A stretch of DNA of 64,000 nt from Rhynchonema sp. JSB1_4 (Eukaryota > Nematoda > Chromadorea > Monhysterida > Xyalidae), in NCBI GenBank assembly GCA_030248065.1, contig JASAMV010003444.1, positions 1-64,000 of the forward strand, written 5' to 3'. Position 1 is the stretch's first letter. Every line of letters begins with the position of its first letter. Below, one piece after another: positions 1 to 11,700 of the stretch. The position numbers were made by a program, and so were the translations under genes. The notes below the pieces were generated by a model. The model did no database searches, was not told the origin of the DNA, and saw only the letters and a program-made list of their open reading frames with translations.

Positions 1-25
1 GCAATAAAAAACTTGAACTTGAACT

Positions 26-214
26 TGCACCAAACACAGCTAATACAATAATTCGGACAACATGCGCAAGTCGGTCATTATCAGCGCGCGCGCTCAAAAA
101 CAACGTGCAGATTCGAGCACTCAAAAATGTTTTGTCTTTTTGGGGGTCGCGCACGCCCATAATGACCGACTTGCGCATGTTGTCCGAATTATTGCATTAG
201 CTGTATTTGGTGCA
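26..214. repeat. Short foldback element
   Basis: Two 56-base arms, 26-81 and 159-214, are nearly perfect inverted copies (arm beginning TGCACCAAACACAGC) around a 77-base loop. This is the shape of a small non-autonomous DNA transposon. No target-site duplication could be assigned. Confidence 0.7.
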
Positions 215-682
215 AAGAACTCAAAAGCACAGGTTATGTACACAGTAATTAGAGGATTTTTGTTTCCGATCAACACATTTGTTGGTCAATCGCAGATTAT
301 TACTTAAAATTATCGGCGAAGAAAACAGTGACCAAAAAACACCAGGTTTTTGGAACTAAATGACTTCTCCTTCAGGATACAAGCTGTTTTCAGCAAAGCT
401 GTATATCATACTGATGAAACAAACGTTGGTGCTTGATATTCTGAAATTATTAAACGTTGCCGCGAATTGTCCTTTCGACGGAAACCCGGCATAATTTTTG
501 CATTTTTTCACTGAGGGGCAAACTTCAACCCGGCCGTGAAACATCAGGAAGCAACCAATCGACTCCCCAAGTCAGGGTCGAGTAACACGATATTCCACCT
601 TTGTTCAGGTGCACTGCCCCCAAGATTAAACGAAGTCGATGGGTTGTTGACCAGCACCTTTAAGGGCATTTTTGGCACACGC

Positions 683-1245
683 GTCAAGAAGTGTACTTTA
701 CGGCCGGCTGTAACGCGCACTTCTTGACCACGTTGCCATGTATGCCAAAAACAAGCTGAGTGCATCTTTTATGCACAAAATAATTTAAGAATAAAAAGAA
801 TAAGGATACTAAATCACTGGTTTAGCTGGGGAGGGGGTGGGGGTCCCCCTGGTACAGTACGCACATAGGTTGGTTGACGCTCCGCCTGGTACAGTAGGTA
901 GGTCGCCGCCCGGCGGCTGGGACAGTAAGTTGCGATTTTTGGCTCAAAATGGTATAAAATCGGTACTTTTCACTCCAAATAGGCGAAAAATCGCACGCTA
1001 CGCGCGAAAAAGGCGTTTACAGAGCATTTTCGTCAATATTTAGACCTAAAACATTTTGTTCCCCCCTCCCCCTAGCTCGGCCGGTACAGTAGGTCGGTCG
1101 CCGCCCCACATTTTTATTTTAATAATAATATTTTATTATATATAATAACAATAATCTATTTCTGGTATTCTTGGCAACACGTAGTCAAGAAGTGTATAAT
1201 ACATTACGGCCGCGCGTAATAAACACTTCTTGACGCGTCAAGAAG
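683..1245. repeat. Repeated GTCAAGAAGTG palindromes
   Basis: The motif GTCAAGAAGTG is paired with its inverse CACTTCTTGAC at 683-728 and again at 1184-1234. Another GTCAAGAAG follows at 1237-1245. Both hairpins enclose a CGGCCG-containing loop, so they are copies of one small inverted-repeat unit. Confidence 0.6.
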
Positions 1246-1597
1246 TATCTAGCTACCATTCTGCCCCTTGCCACATTTTGTCCATCGTGGTGATGAGGTG
1301 TCCGACCTGGACTTGACGCTGACGTGTCTTCCCTCCGCTCTCTCGCGCGTCTTGCTTTTCTTTTTCTTTCATTTTGGGGCGTGCGCTACAAGATTGACTA
1401 GATCTAAAGATTGACTAATTTTACGGAAATCCACCCGTTTTGTGTGTGTGTGCTTAAAGGGGGCAACTCATTGCTAAAAGTGCCCTGTTTATGGTTTCAG
1501 CGTGTAGCTGAGACCCGCGCCGTCACAAAGCCACCAAGATTAAGCCGATCGGTTCGGAATCGGCCGAGATCGAAGTACCGTAAAAACCTAAATACAG

Positions 1598-1992
1598 CCC
1601 CCCCGGAATAGAGCCCCCCCCGTAATACAGCCCCCCCAAAAAGGGGTCAGTGAATTAATAGAGCCCCCCCGGAATAGAGCCCCCCCTAAGTAACATCCCC
1701 TATACAGTAGTGTATTAAGGCCTGATAGTGGTGCACAGGTACATTTATGCACGTTTATTGTTCGTTCAGAGCACATAATATGCCTCTAATTGACGAATAG
1801 ACACGAATAAATGCGATTACAAGCGAAAAAACATCCTTTCAATCCCATTTTTAGGGGTTTTTGGGGGTATTTCTGGGAACAATTTTTCAGGTTCGGGTCA
1901 GTGAATTAATAGAGGCCCCCCCGGAATAGAGCCCCCCCCCCGTAATAGAGCCCCCCCAAAATGGGGTCAGTGAATTAATAGAGCCCCCCTTC
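1598..1992. repeat. Tandem-like AATAGAGCCCCCC units
   Basis: Units of AATAGAG or AATACAG followed by 6-9 C residues recur at 1598-1690 and again at 1905-1992. The motif GGGGTCAGTGAATTAATAG is shared between the two clusters. The inverse wording (CTATTAATGGGGGG) recurs at 3500-3600, which ties these fragments to the element at 3189-3619. Confidence 0.55.
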
Positions 1993-2417
1993 TATTTAGG
2001 TTTTTACGGTATACTTGCGGGCTGGAAAAAAAACCGTTTTTTTTTTCGGAAAAAAAACCGAAAAAAACCGTTTTTTTTCCGAGGCCCGGAAAAATACGTT
2101 TTTATTTTTCCGGAAATTTTTCCAAGTGGCAACTTTTGGAAAAAAAACGTTTTTTTTTGCCAAAATTTCCGAGATATTTTCCAAGGTTGCAAAAGGATGT
2201 TGTCAAAACCAGTGTAAATCGGTACAAAACAGTTCAAAATGAGCACTTTTTAATCTCCAAGTGCATTTTTAGCCGGTTTCAGGCCATTTCCCGACCAAAT
2301 TTTCTCCAAAATAGGCGTTTTTGGACCATGGGAATCCTTAAGTACTGGAAAAATATTTGGAAAAAAAAGCGGTTTTTTTTCCAAAAATATATTTTGCGGA
2401 AAAATACGCAAGTATAG

Positions 2418-2745
2418 ATCGAAGCGATTGAATCGGGTCGACCAGGAACAAAAATAATTTTGGACCAGCTGCATTTTTATTGCAAATCAGGGGAACCTCG
2501 TACTCTGGCCAGAAAAACAGTCCTTTGTGTACTTGAGGTCAGCAAGCTGACAGCCACGTCACGCAGTGATCAAGTGCACCAAGAAATCTTTCCTTTGTTT
2601 TCATATGAAAACGACTATTTTTCTTAATGTTTCATGGCCGGCCAGAGTACGAGGTTCCCCTGATTTGCAATAAAAATGCAGCTGGTCCAAAATTATTTTT
2701 GTTCCTGGTTGGACGTTGGACCAATTCAATCGCTTCAATCTCGGT
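2418..2745. repeat. Long-arm hairpin element
   Basis: Sequence 2442-2510 is repeated as its exact-looking inverse at 2640-2708, and weaker pairing extends outward to 2418 and 2745. The loop is about 130 bases. The near-identity of 69-base arms implies a recent foldback insertion or strong pairing constraint. No open frame is present. Confidence 0.75.
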
Positions 2746-3188
2746 CGATTTTCATCCGATTAATTTAATCTTGATGCCATTCTGATCGCACATATCCTAG
2801 CTACAAGCTGAAATCATAAAAAGAGCACTTTTTAGCAATGAGTCCGCCTCTTGAAGCATAGGCCTCCGGCCCGGCCACACAGTGCGGGCCGGAAAGTCCG
2901 GCCTGGCCTGGCCCGGCCCGATTGACATGACAATGACACCTTTGCACTCTGCTTAAAACAAAAGTCGATAGTCCCGCCCCCCCCCCCCCCCGGCCCGATC
3001 AAGACCTCTGCTTCTGCTCTGTTGCTGGTATTTTATACGGTTTTCTTGTTTTGAACCTTACTGCAGTAGTAATGTGTGCTGAATTCAGCGTCGTCCATCC
3101 TAGTATTGTTATATAATTTTGTTTCGTCTGGGTCTGATCCCGTTTTACGAAACTATAGTACAAACTAAAGGGTGGCCTTCAGGCAGTG

Positions 3189-3619
3189 TACCGTATTGTC
3201 GGAAATAGAACCCGGGGGGTCTATTTTTTCACTGGGGTCATTTTGGGGGGTGCAATTTATGGGGGGTCAATTATTGGGGGGGTTATATTTTTCATTTGGC
3301 CCCCCGACGAAAAAAATCACTTTTAATAATGCCCCTAAAAATGGCCTGTTTAGGGTATTTTCTGCCTTTAACTGCGTTAATTATGCTTAAATATTCTATT
3401 CTGCTGAATTCTATTCCGTAGTCTGCTGAAAACGCAAGCTTAAACAACGTTTGACACAACAACACAGCCTTACCATACCACCATCTGTGGTACGGTGAAG
3501 ATTGGGGGTGGGGTTCTATTAATGGGGGGTCAATCAATTAATGGGGGGTTCTATTTTTGATTTCGAGCCATTTGGGTGGGGTTCAATTAATGGGGGGTTC
3601 TATTTCCGACAATACGGTA
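3189..3619. repeat. Mariner-type MITE with TACCGTATTGTCGG ends
   Basis: The left end TACCGTATTGTCGGAAAT at 3189 is mirrored by CCGACAATACGGTA ending at 3619. Terminal TA dinucleotides would fit a Tc1/mariner-type target site. The interior is G-rich with repeated GGGGGG blocks. A diverged second copy lies in intron 1 of the gene at 16638. Confidence 0.6.
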
Positions 3620-4090
3620 GTTCCTGGGGGAGGGGCAGTGGTGTCGTTGGGGGGGGGGTTGGGGGGTTACCCCCCTGGTATGGGGTATGGGAAATCGGCC
3701 GGGGGTATGGGGTATGGGAAATTGTTCACTTTTGGAACAAGCACCCCTAAGAAATGACTTTTTGACCCCGAGAAGTACCAAAATTGCCCATTTTTCGTCC
3801 AAAAATGTCAAAAATCGCTTACTACCGCAAGAAAACTCTGTTTTAAGCACTTTTTTGACCAATTTTGGCACTTTTAGAAGATTTTTGGGGTAATTTTTTT
3901 CAAAACCCCCACCCTCGGGTATGGGAAATTTTTGAGTTTTTGGAAACCCCCCCTGGTATGGGAAATTGTTGATTTTTGGGGGTGTATGGGAAATTTCCCG
4001 AAAATTGGGCTGGGTATGGGAAAATTTCGATTTCTCAACGACACCACTGGGAGGGGGTCCCCCCTCGGGTACGCTATCTCCCCCTCAGGC
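3620..4090. repeat. GGTATGGGAAAT repeat block
   Basis: GGTATGGGAAAT-like words recur at about 3680, 3710, 3915, 3955 and 4012. The block is bounded by CAGTGGTGTCGTTG (about 3634) and its inverse CAACGACACCACTG (4037-4050), so it is itself an inverted-repeat element. The same ending (CTCAACGACACCACTG) recurs at 17331-17346. Confidence 0.55.
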
Positions 4091-4626
4091 AGTGCTGTGG
4101 CTGGGGGGGGGGGTGGGGGGTCCCCCCAATGGTACCCTGCCGCCCCGGCCTGGTACGCTACCCCCCTACCCGCCCCGCTCTGGTACCCTACCACCCCCTA
4201 CCCGCCCCGCCCTGGTACCTTGCCCGCCCCGATTTTTACCCCCAAAATGCCCATTTTCGGTCAAAAATGCCCAAATTTCGACCGAAATCCCTAAAAAGTG
4301 CAAAAAATCTCGCGCTGCGCGCGATATATCAGAGGTCGCAATCGGGCCGGGCCGCGATTTTGGGCTTTTGGCTCGGGCCGGGCCGGGCCGGGCACCCCGG
4401 CCCGAAGCTTCTGAAGTGACTTATTTTACTGAAAAAAGTAGGGATTTTTTTGTCAAAAATACTAAAATTTCTGACGGATTCGGCAAGTAAGTGATCAGTA
4501 TTGTCCAGTGGTGTAGCTACCCAGGCGGGGCGGCAACCTGAACCTACTGTACCACTAAAAATGTGGGGCGACAACCTACCTACCAGTGCGGTGGTGTGGC
4601 TACCCAGGCGTGCAATCAACCTACTG

Positions 4627-4909
4627 TATAGTAAATTTCCAATATCGTTGCCTCATGCATTTTTACAGACGTAGGGAAACTTCCGTTCGAAGTCGAGGCA
4701 GGCAACAAGCTCAACACACAGTCAACAAGCCACGCAGCTGGCTCGTGTGCGTTGCGAATGTTTCAGTCGCACAAACTGTGTGTGTGTGTGTCAGCTGCGT
4801 GGCTTGTTGACTGACTGTGTGTTGAGCTTGTTGCCTGCTTCGACTTCAAACGGAATTTTTCCTGCGTCTGTAAAAATGTATGAGGCAACGAAATTAGAAA
4901 ATTACTATA
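4627..4909. repeat. Foldback element family C (TATAGTAAATTTCC)
   Basis: The left arm 4627-4741 begins TATAGTAAATTTCC. The right arm about 4792-4909 is its inverse and ends in TTACTATA. A (GT)n run lies in the loop. The same ends and architecture occur at 23738-23980 and 46195-46423, so this is a dispersed family. Confidence 0.7.
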
Positions 4910-5793
4910 CCACCAGAAAGGCCTGCAATCAACCTACCTACTGTACCGGCCGAGCTAAGGGGGGGGGAACAAAATTTTTGATGTCTAAATTTTGATGAAA
5001 ATGTGCTCTAAAATCCTAATTTCGCGCGCATCGCGCAATTTTTCGCCTATTTGGAGTGAAAAATATCGATTTTATACCAACAAAGGGGTACCTACCCTAC
5101 TGTACCAAGGGGGACCCCAACCAAAAAAATTGGCTCAAAAATTCGCAAAAATTATGACAAAAATTGGGTTAAAGGCCGGGCCGGGCCGGCCAAACCCGGC
5201 CCGATTGCGACCTCTGCGATATATGTACATTTTAGTCATAAAAACAGGCACGCGAAAAAACTTGTGTTGTACCCTACCCGCCCCGAAAAATCTTCCCCCC
5301 TCCCCCCAAACCGGATTCCCCCCCCCCCCAAATCCCAGGTACACTACGACTACCCCCCTACCCGGCGGGTAGTACCCGCCCCGATTTTTTCCACCTATGT
5401 ACCCGCCCCGCAAAAGTAGCCACAGCACTGCCCTCAGGTGGTACACTATCCCCCTATCTCCCCCTCCGGGTACACTATCTCCCCCAATGTTTGCCTAAAA
5501 TAGGCATTTTTAGGCCTAAAATGGGCATTTTTAGGCCTAAAATGTGTGATTTTTGGGTCAATGTTCTCAAAAGTCGCCAAAATACCCTTTTTATGAAGAA
5601 TTTTTTCCAAGAAGGGGTAAAAAATAGGTCAAATTTTCGACCTCAAAAACTGACTTTTTCCTGAATTTGGGTCTTCCCCCATCCCCCCTCGGGGGTACAC
5701 TATCTCTCCCTCCGAAAAAAACGGAGGGTCCGCTATCCCCCCTCCGTGACCAGGAACTACACTGCCTTCAGGAGGACTGGACGATCGACGAAC

Positions 5794-8700
5794 ATGGCTG
5801 GCGCTCAGTTTGAATACGATGAACGCGGCACCACCTTCTATTATGTGCTAATATCCTTCTATTTATTTATATTATTGCCGGTGACTTACTTTTTGTGGCC
5901 TCGAAAGCCCAAAGCAGGTGAGCCCATGCCCCAGTTCTGCCCTACACCAAATACAGGAAGCAGCCAGGATGCTGACGATAGATAACTTGGGGTCTGGAAT
6001 GTACTGTACTGACGATTAATAGATGACCACAGTGAAAAATCTGGTGGGGTGGAGGTCGACAAACATTTGATGTCCTAAGTCGTAAAAATATTCTGTTTTT
6101 TGGTCGGTTTGGGGTAATAGTGGTAATTCGGGGTTGTTGACGATAGATAGATGAATTTGGGGGAGGAAAATTTTTTTCACCATGTTCACGATTGATGGAT
6201 GGCGGTTGGGGGATCCTCCACGATGCTACCCTGCGCAACAACACGGTAATACTGAAAGACTAACCCAAAATGGACGGGCTCGCCAGCTTCCCTACGAAAA
6301 CGTGTGTTTTGTTTAGAATCAACGCGCGACGCTCGGAGATGTCACTGCGATGGGTGCGATGCTAAAGAGCACAAAAAGCGCTCCAAACAGCCGTGGTCGA
6401 ATGTGAAGCGATACGTAAAGTGAGCGAAACTGTTTCTGGTGGTCGGGCAATTGAGCAAAGCCAGTCATACTCGTAGTACACAAACCGCCTCTCCAGGGGC
6501 ACTAATTTCCCCAATTTTTGCCTAAAAAGGTTTTTTATGCCTAAAATGTGCATGTTTTAGGTCAGTGTTGTCAAAAGTCCCCAAGTACAATTTTCATGGA
6601 AAATTTTTCGAAAAATGGGCAAAAATAGGTCAAATTTTTCTACTTCAAAAAAAACTTTTTCCTGAATTTTGGTCTCCCCATTCCCGCCCTACTCAGGAAG
6701 AGGGAGGTACGAACCGCCTCTCCAAGAAATGGGTAGGTAGGTGCGTTAACCGCCTCACCAGACCAGTAACTATTGTATGTACGTGCACTGCTTAGGCCTG
6801 GTCGTTTTCGGGGTGTGCTGTTTTGGACTCCTCTCCTTTTTCTGTCTCACACCGGCTGTGCTCAATTGCCTGTCCGCCAACTATTTTTGGTGCCTGTTTT
6901 GTATTTGCATCTGGCAGAACCACAAACGTTTTTTTGAGAGTCTGTCAGTCGGCTCAGGCTCGGTGGGCAATTTACGCAATTTTGATGGCTCCTTTTCAGA
7001 TTGTTCGTCATTTTCGTCGGCTGGGCACTGTTCGCTCTTTTGTTATACAAAATTTCAAAGATCGAAGTCGAACACGTCGAATATGATCCGTACAAAATTC
7101 TCGGCCTCGATCGGGTTATATTTCTTTTCAGAATGTTTTTTTGGTTTTTAGTTGAACTCACCCCCGGCCCCGTCACCACTCTGAGTTGAACTCCCGATTA
7201 ATGACGGGGGGAGGTGGTTTGGTCTTACCCCCTCGCCTCCACACTTAGCAACCACGAACTCGAGGCGGGTCAGGATGGTTGAGTACCGAAGTCTCTGACG
7301 CCGACCTCCAAATCAAGCCCCACAAACAGTTGTGTGGCTTCCAATAGCAAAAATTGTTGTTTTTCGATCTTGTCTGCCCCAAAAATAGAGCAAATACCGC
7401 ATGACAGATACTTAGAAGTTATTTTCGGCGAACATTTTGAAAAAGCGCGAATTTCGGCGTTTGCCTGCTGTGGCGTTTTAACCTTGCTGAGTGACCAAAA
7501 GCATACCTATCCAGCGCCCAACCCGCCATCCCCCTTAACTCCCCCGACTAGTTTAAGAACTGCAGTTGACCTTTTATTTTTCAAACTTGCACACCCTGTT
7601 TTGTATTTATTTTCATGGCCGTAAACTTCACATCCGGTCTTGTAATTATGCTTCTTTCACTTAATCTTCTTATTTATGTATTATTGAGTTGGTGCCGACG
7701 CAATAAACTAACTAACTAACCTTTTATTTTTCCAGGGCGCCTCAGTTGCAGAAATCAAAAAAGCATATCACCGACTCGGTCGTGAGCACCATCCAGACAA
7801 GGGTGGCGACCCACAGAAATTTGTCGAAATTTCCAAAGCCATGGCTGCGTAGGTTTATGTCTTTTACTTTTCGTGTTGAGGAAAATCGCCCATCAACAAA
7901 ACCCAAAGCTGATCCAGGGAGAGAAAACTCGCAAAAACAAAAAGAAACACCCAAAAACAAAAACCAAAAAAACACAACAAAAAACAACCCCCCCCCCCCA
8001 CACACAAAACACCCCAAAAAAAAAGGCAAAACAAAAAAAATAAAAAAAAAACAAAAAAAAAACCCAAACCAAAAAAAAAACCCCAACAGATTCAGCTACA
8101 TAAACCACACATGAAGGCCGTTGAGAATATGAAGCTCGCAGAAATACTTGTCGGGTAGGCAAAAAAAAAGAAAGAAACAACAAGCCGCGAGCGAAAAAAA
8201 GCAAAACAAACACACCACACAAAACAGCAAAAGAGGAGCGAGGAATACGCACACGATCGCACGCAGGTCAGGGCATACCGGGCCAGGGTGATGGATTTCG
8301 TTCCGCGAAAAAGAGAGACGGCTGATTATCAGTCGTAGGGCATGCGGACGGGCCCGGCGATGCCAATTACAAATTCTAGAAACTCTACAAAACAAAACAA
8401 CCAATCAGCCACAACAGGAAGCAGCCAAAAGAGAGCAAGGAAAACGGCATCTGTCTGATCGCACGGCGTCAGGGCAACCGGGGCTCTAGTGACTCATCGA
8501 GTCTCCCAAAAAATAGATTCTTCGTTCCTCATCCCGTCCGATCACCGACCGAACCAGACCGAGGCACACCGCCCCAACCCCCACGCCCGCGCCAAACCCG
8601 CAGCCAGCCCCCAACCAAACAACCACCAACCCCAGACAGACCCGCCCAAAGACGCCCGCCCCCGGCCGATCCCCCCAGATGTCGGCATGTGCCTTTGTGA

Positions 8701-11700
8701 GAGTACATTTTTCGGGACCTGTCGCCCAATAAAAAACAAATTCAACAAAACAAAAAAAAAAAAAAAAAAAAAAAATCCGACATTTGCACAATGTATCGAC
8801 ATAGTTCGGAGAAAAATTTTCCTCAAAGAAATGTTCCACCGCCGACTAGCAGAATGCATTGTTCTGGTGTCCGCTTTGTTCAAGACTATTCAGTAAATTG
8901 AGCAAACATTTTCATCAACGAGGCAAAGGAACTACGTTTTCCCTGTTTTTGGTCAGAAAATACGATGCCGTTTATTTTTTAAACTGTCTGGTGGCGGGTT
9001 TTTGAAAATGTAATATAACGTTCAACTACCATTTTATATTTTAGGGCTATTGGTGGTACAATTCGATCAAATACAGCGCCGACCAGGTTTTAATGGACAC
9101 AACGCAGCTGTTTCTGTCGCTGTTCTATCGAACTCCAAACATGATCTTACGACGTTGGTCGACTTTTTTTATCGTGTGTTTGCCATTCACATTGGCAAGA
9201 AAGAATATAAAAAAATGGAAAAAAGTAAAAAATCGCGTATTTTCGTGCAGGAGCGATCACGGTGATGTCCGGCGCATTCGAGTTCTGGCGCATTTACAAC
9301 AAAGAAGTGGTTGAACGGCCGTCGGACGACAAAGAAGTCCCGCAGGTTATTGATAAATTGACGTGTGGCCAGATTCAGATTTCGATTCAGAAATTCGGGT
9401 ATTTTTTTAGCAGCACAGCAGTAAAAAATTTTTTGCAATGACACTGTTTTTGGTGGACCCACCCGTCTGAAGAGTGGATATTTTTAACACCATTTTTGTC
9501 CCCAATCTGCTGTTGGACTCATGATTACAATTCTGCTGTGTATGGTGGATAGTGAGTGACAGAAATGGCCTAGAAGATAGCGCGAATAGCGAAAGCCAAA
9601 TTTCATTGAAAATGGGTGCGACTTTTAGGCCTTTGAAGTGTATCAGGGTGAAAATCCTGTGCTTTAGGGGTCCTTTTTCCTTTGCCTTCCGAAACTGTGG
9701 CCCCCATTCTGGGGCCAAGTGGACCAAAGGAGGGCCATGGCCCCTGTGCCCCCTGGATCCGCCGTTGGATGGTACCAAGTACTTTGCCAGCGTAAACGCT
9801 GTCCCTAGAGCACGTGCACTGCTAAAGAACATTCATGCTGGTCGAAAGTTTGTTGCACGAAGAAAGTCCTGATGCGCGTTATAAAAAATGGTCACCCAAA
9901 CCGTGAGCGACTGCGAATCTGAATGCCGATGTTCATAAATGCGTTTTTATCTTCAGCTAATCAAAGATCTACCCAAATTCACGGACAATGTCAAGGATCG
10001 GCCGTTGTGTTTCCCGTACGCGGTCAAAGCGCGTGCGATCATGCACGCACATTTGTATCGCATTCCGATGCCGCCCGATACTCTCGAAAATGGTGCGCTT
10101 TCGATTGGTGGTGCAAAATAAGAATTTATATAATTTGAGCGCTTAATTTTTTGTGTTTCAGATCGGGCGCTCATTTTGCACAAAGCTCCCTTGTTGGTAC
10201 AAGAAATGATTCAAGTCTATTCTCAACTCGTCATGTTCGCTAATGCGGGTCGAAGTGAGTTGCAGCTTTTCTGTTTGGTTTGTAGTGGATAGATAAATAG
10301 ATAAGCCAATATCAGATTTGGTGATCAGATCGTCTGTTCTGTCGTCTCAAGCATGCATTGAGAATAGTTTACATTTTTCCTGATGATGCCATTAACTTTG
10401 ATCTCTTTAACGAGTTGTTTGTCACATATCTGAGAACAAGTTTTGATGCTGGTCGAAATTGATAGCACCGAAATCTCAAAATGCCCTTAATACAAAAGAC
10501 CAAGGCAAAACCGGTCCGATCACCAAGTTAAGTACCTTTCGGTCGTGTCTTGCTCGTGCTTGCCAAAAACAGTTCAATAAACCGGCCGCCCACTTTGCAG
10601 TCAATCGTATGCCCTTAATCGACACGCTGGAGAACGTGATGCGTCTGATGCCCATGTTTGTGCAAGCGACGTGGGAATCACGCAGTTCGCTGTTGCAGCT
10701 GCCACATTTCACTGAGGATATGTTGAGGCATTGCATCACAAAGAAGGTTCGGTTCGCTGGGAAAGAATGTTTTGAAAAATACCTATTTTATTCACTCTTA
10801 TTATTTGGGCGTGCGTGGTAACTCGAAACTGGTAAAACTCACTGCTGTTACATTATTGGCCTTATCATGCTTTTTCACCTGTGTAACGAATCTATAGCAC
10901 ATAATGCTTTGGCGCACCGTAATATGGGCCTGCGTTATCGATATTTGTGTATGACAGGCACGCAGTTGAGTGGCTGTGTTTCAAGGCTGCATGAAACACA
11001 TGCAAAATCTGCTATAAATGACGATTGCAGCGTCGCGTACGCACCTGCCAAGATCTCGCCGCGATGCCCGACCAGGAGCGACGACTATTGTTGCGAAACC
11101 TGTCCGATTCGCAATATGACGATCTGCGAACGGTGCTGACGATGATGCCCAAGATTGAATGCGATTATTCGTTGGAGGGTGGGTTACATGAATTGGCTGA
11201 GCGATTGAATAACGAATGGTGAATTGAGTGATCAGGCACGTGGCTGCCCATGTGTGTTACGTTTCTGCGCACCGGATCTGGTGATCTGGCGCACCGGAGC
11301 ATTGTCAATATGAATGCACCAGTGGCCCTGAAAAATTTGAGGACAGGAATCCCTTTCTTCTGATAAAATACCAATGAAGCTATCGGTTTTGCTTGTGCTC
11401 ATGCACACGGCACTAATCAGACGTGCGCCGGGCATCAAATCTTCTGGTAAAGCTGCTGGAGCGACCATTTAGGGCGTTGGGTACTTTTTTCCGACAAAAA
11501 CGGGGTTGAGCATCTGTTTAATACACATAAATATAGAGGTACACAATATGTTCTTCCGGCAGACCGTTATGTTCCAGAGTACGTAAAGCACGTAATTTTG
11601 TGCATGTCTGTCACTAATATTCAACTTTTGCGTGGGTTTTCAGTGCCGGGCGAAGACGATAAGCACACAATAACGGCCGGGTCATTGGTGACCGTGAGAT

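Larger units (their letters stand above)
1..5793. other. Gene-free, repeat-rich intergenic block
   Basis: No conserved coding segment could be found on either strand. The block starts with AATAAAA followed by three AACTTG units (10-27), which resembles the 3' tail of a retroposon. It then carries hairpin repeats, runs of C7-C9, and A/T-rich stretches of alternating AAAAAA and TTTTTT (about 2020-2400). Open frames across 3900-4500 exist only because the sequence is C/G homopolymer-rich. Specific repeats are listed separately. Confidence 0.75.

Noticed and set aside
3874..4490. Several overlapping open frames of 100-174 codons, Pro/Gly-rich
   Set aside because: All three frames and both strands are open because the region is C/G homopolymer-rich repeat DNA. 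The residues are low complexity only.
7742..8252. Open frames of about 120 codons on both strands rich in Lys/Asn/Pro or Phe/Leu
   Set aside because: They arise from the A/C-rich anomalous stretch in SEC63; the Phe-rich minus-strand version is simply its complement.
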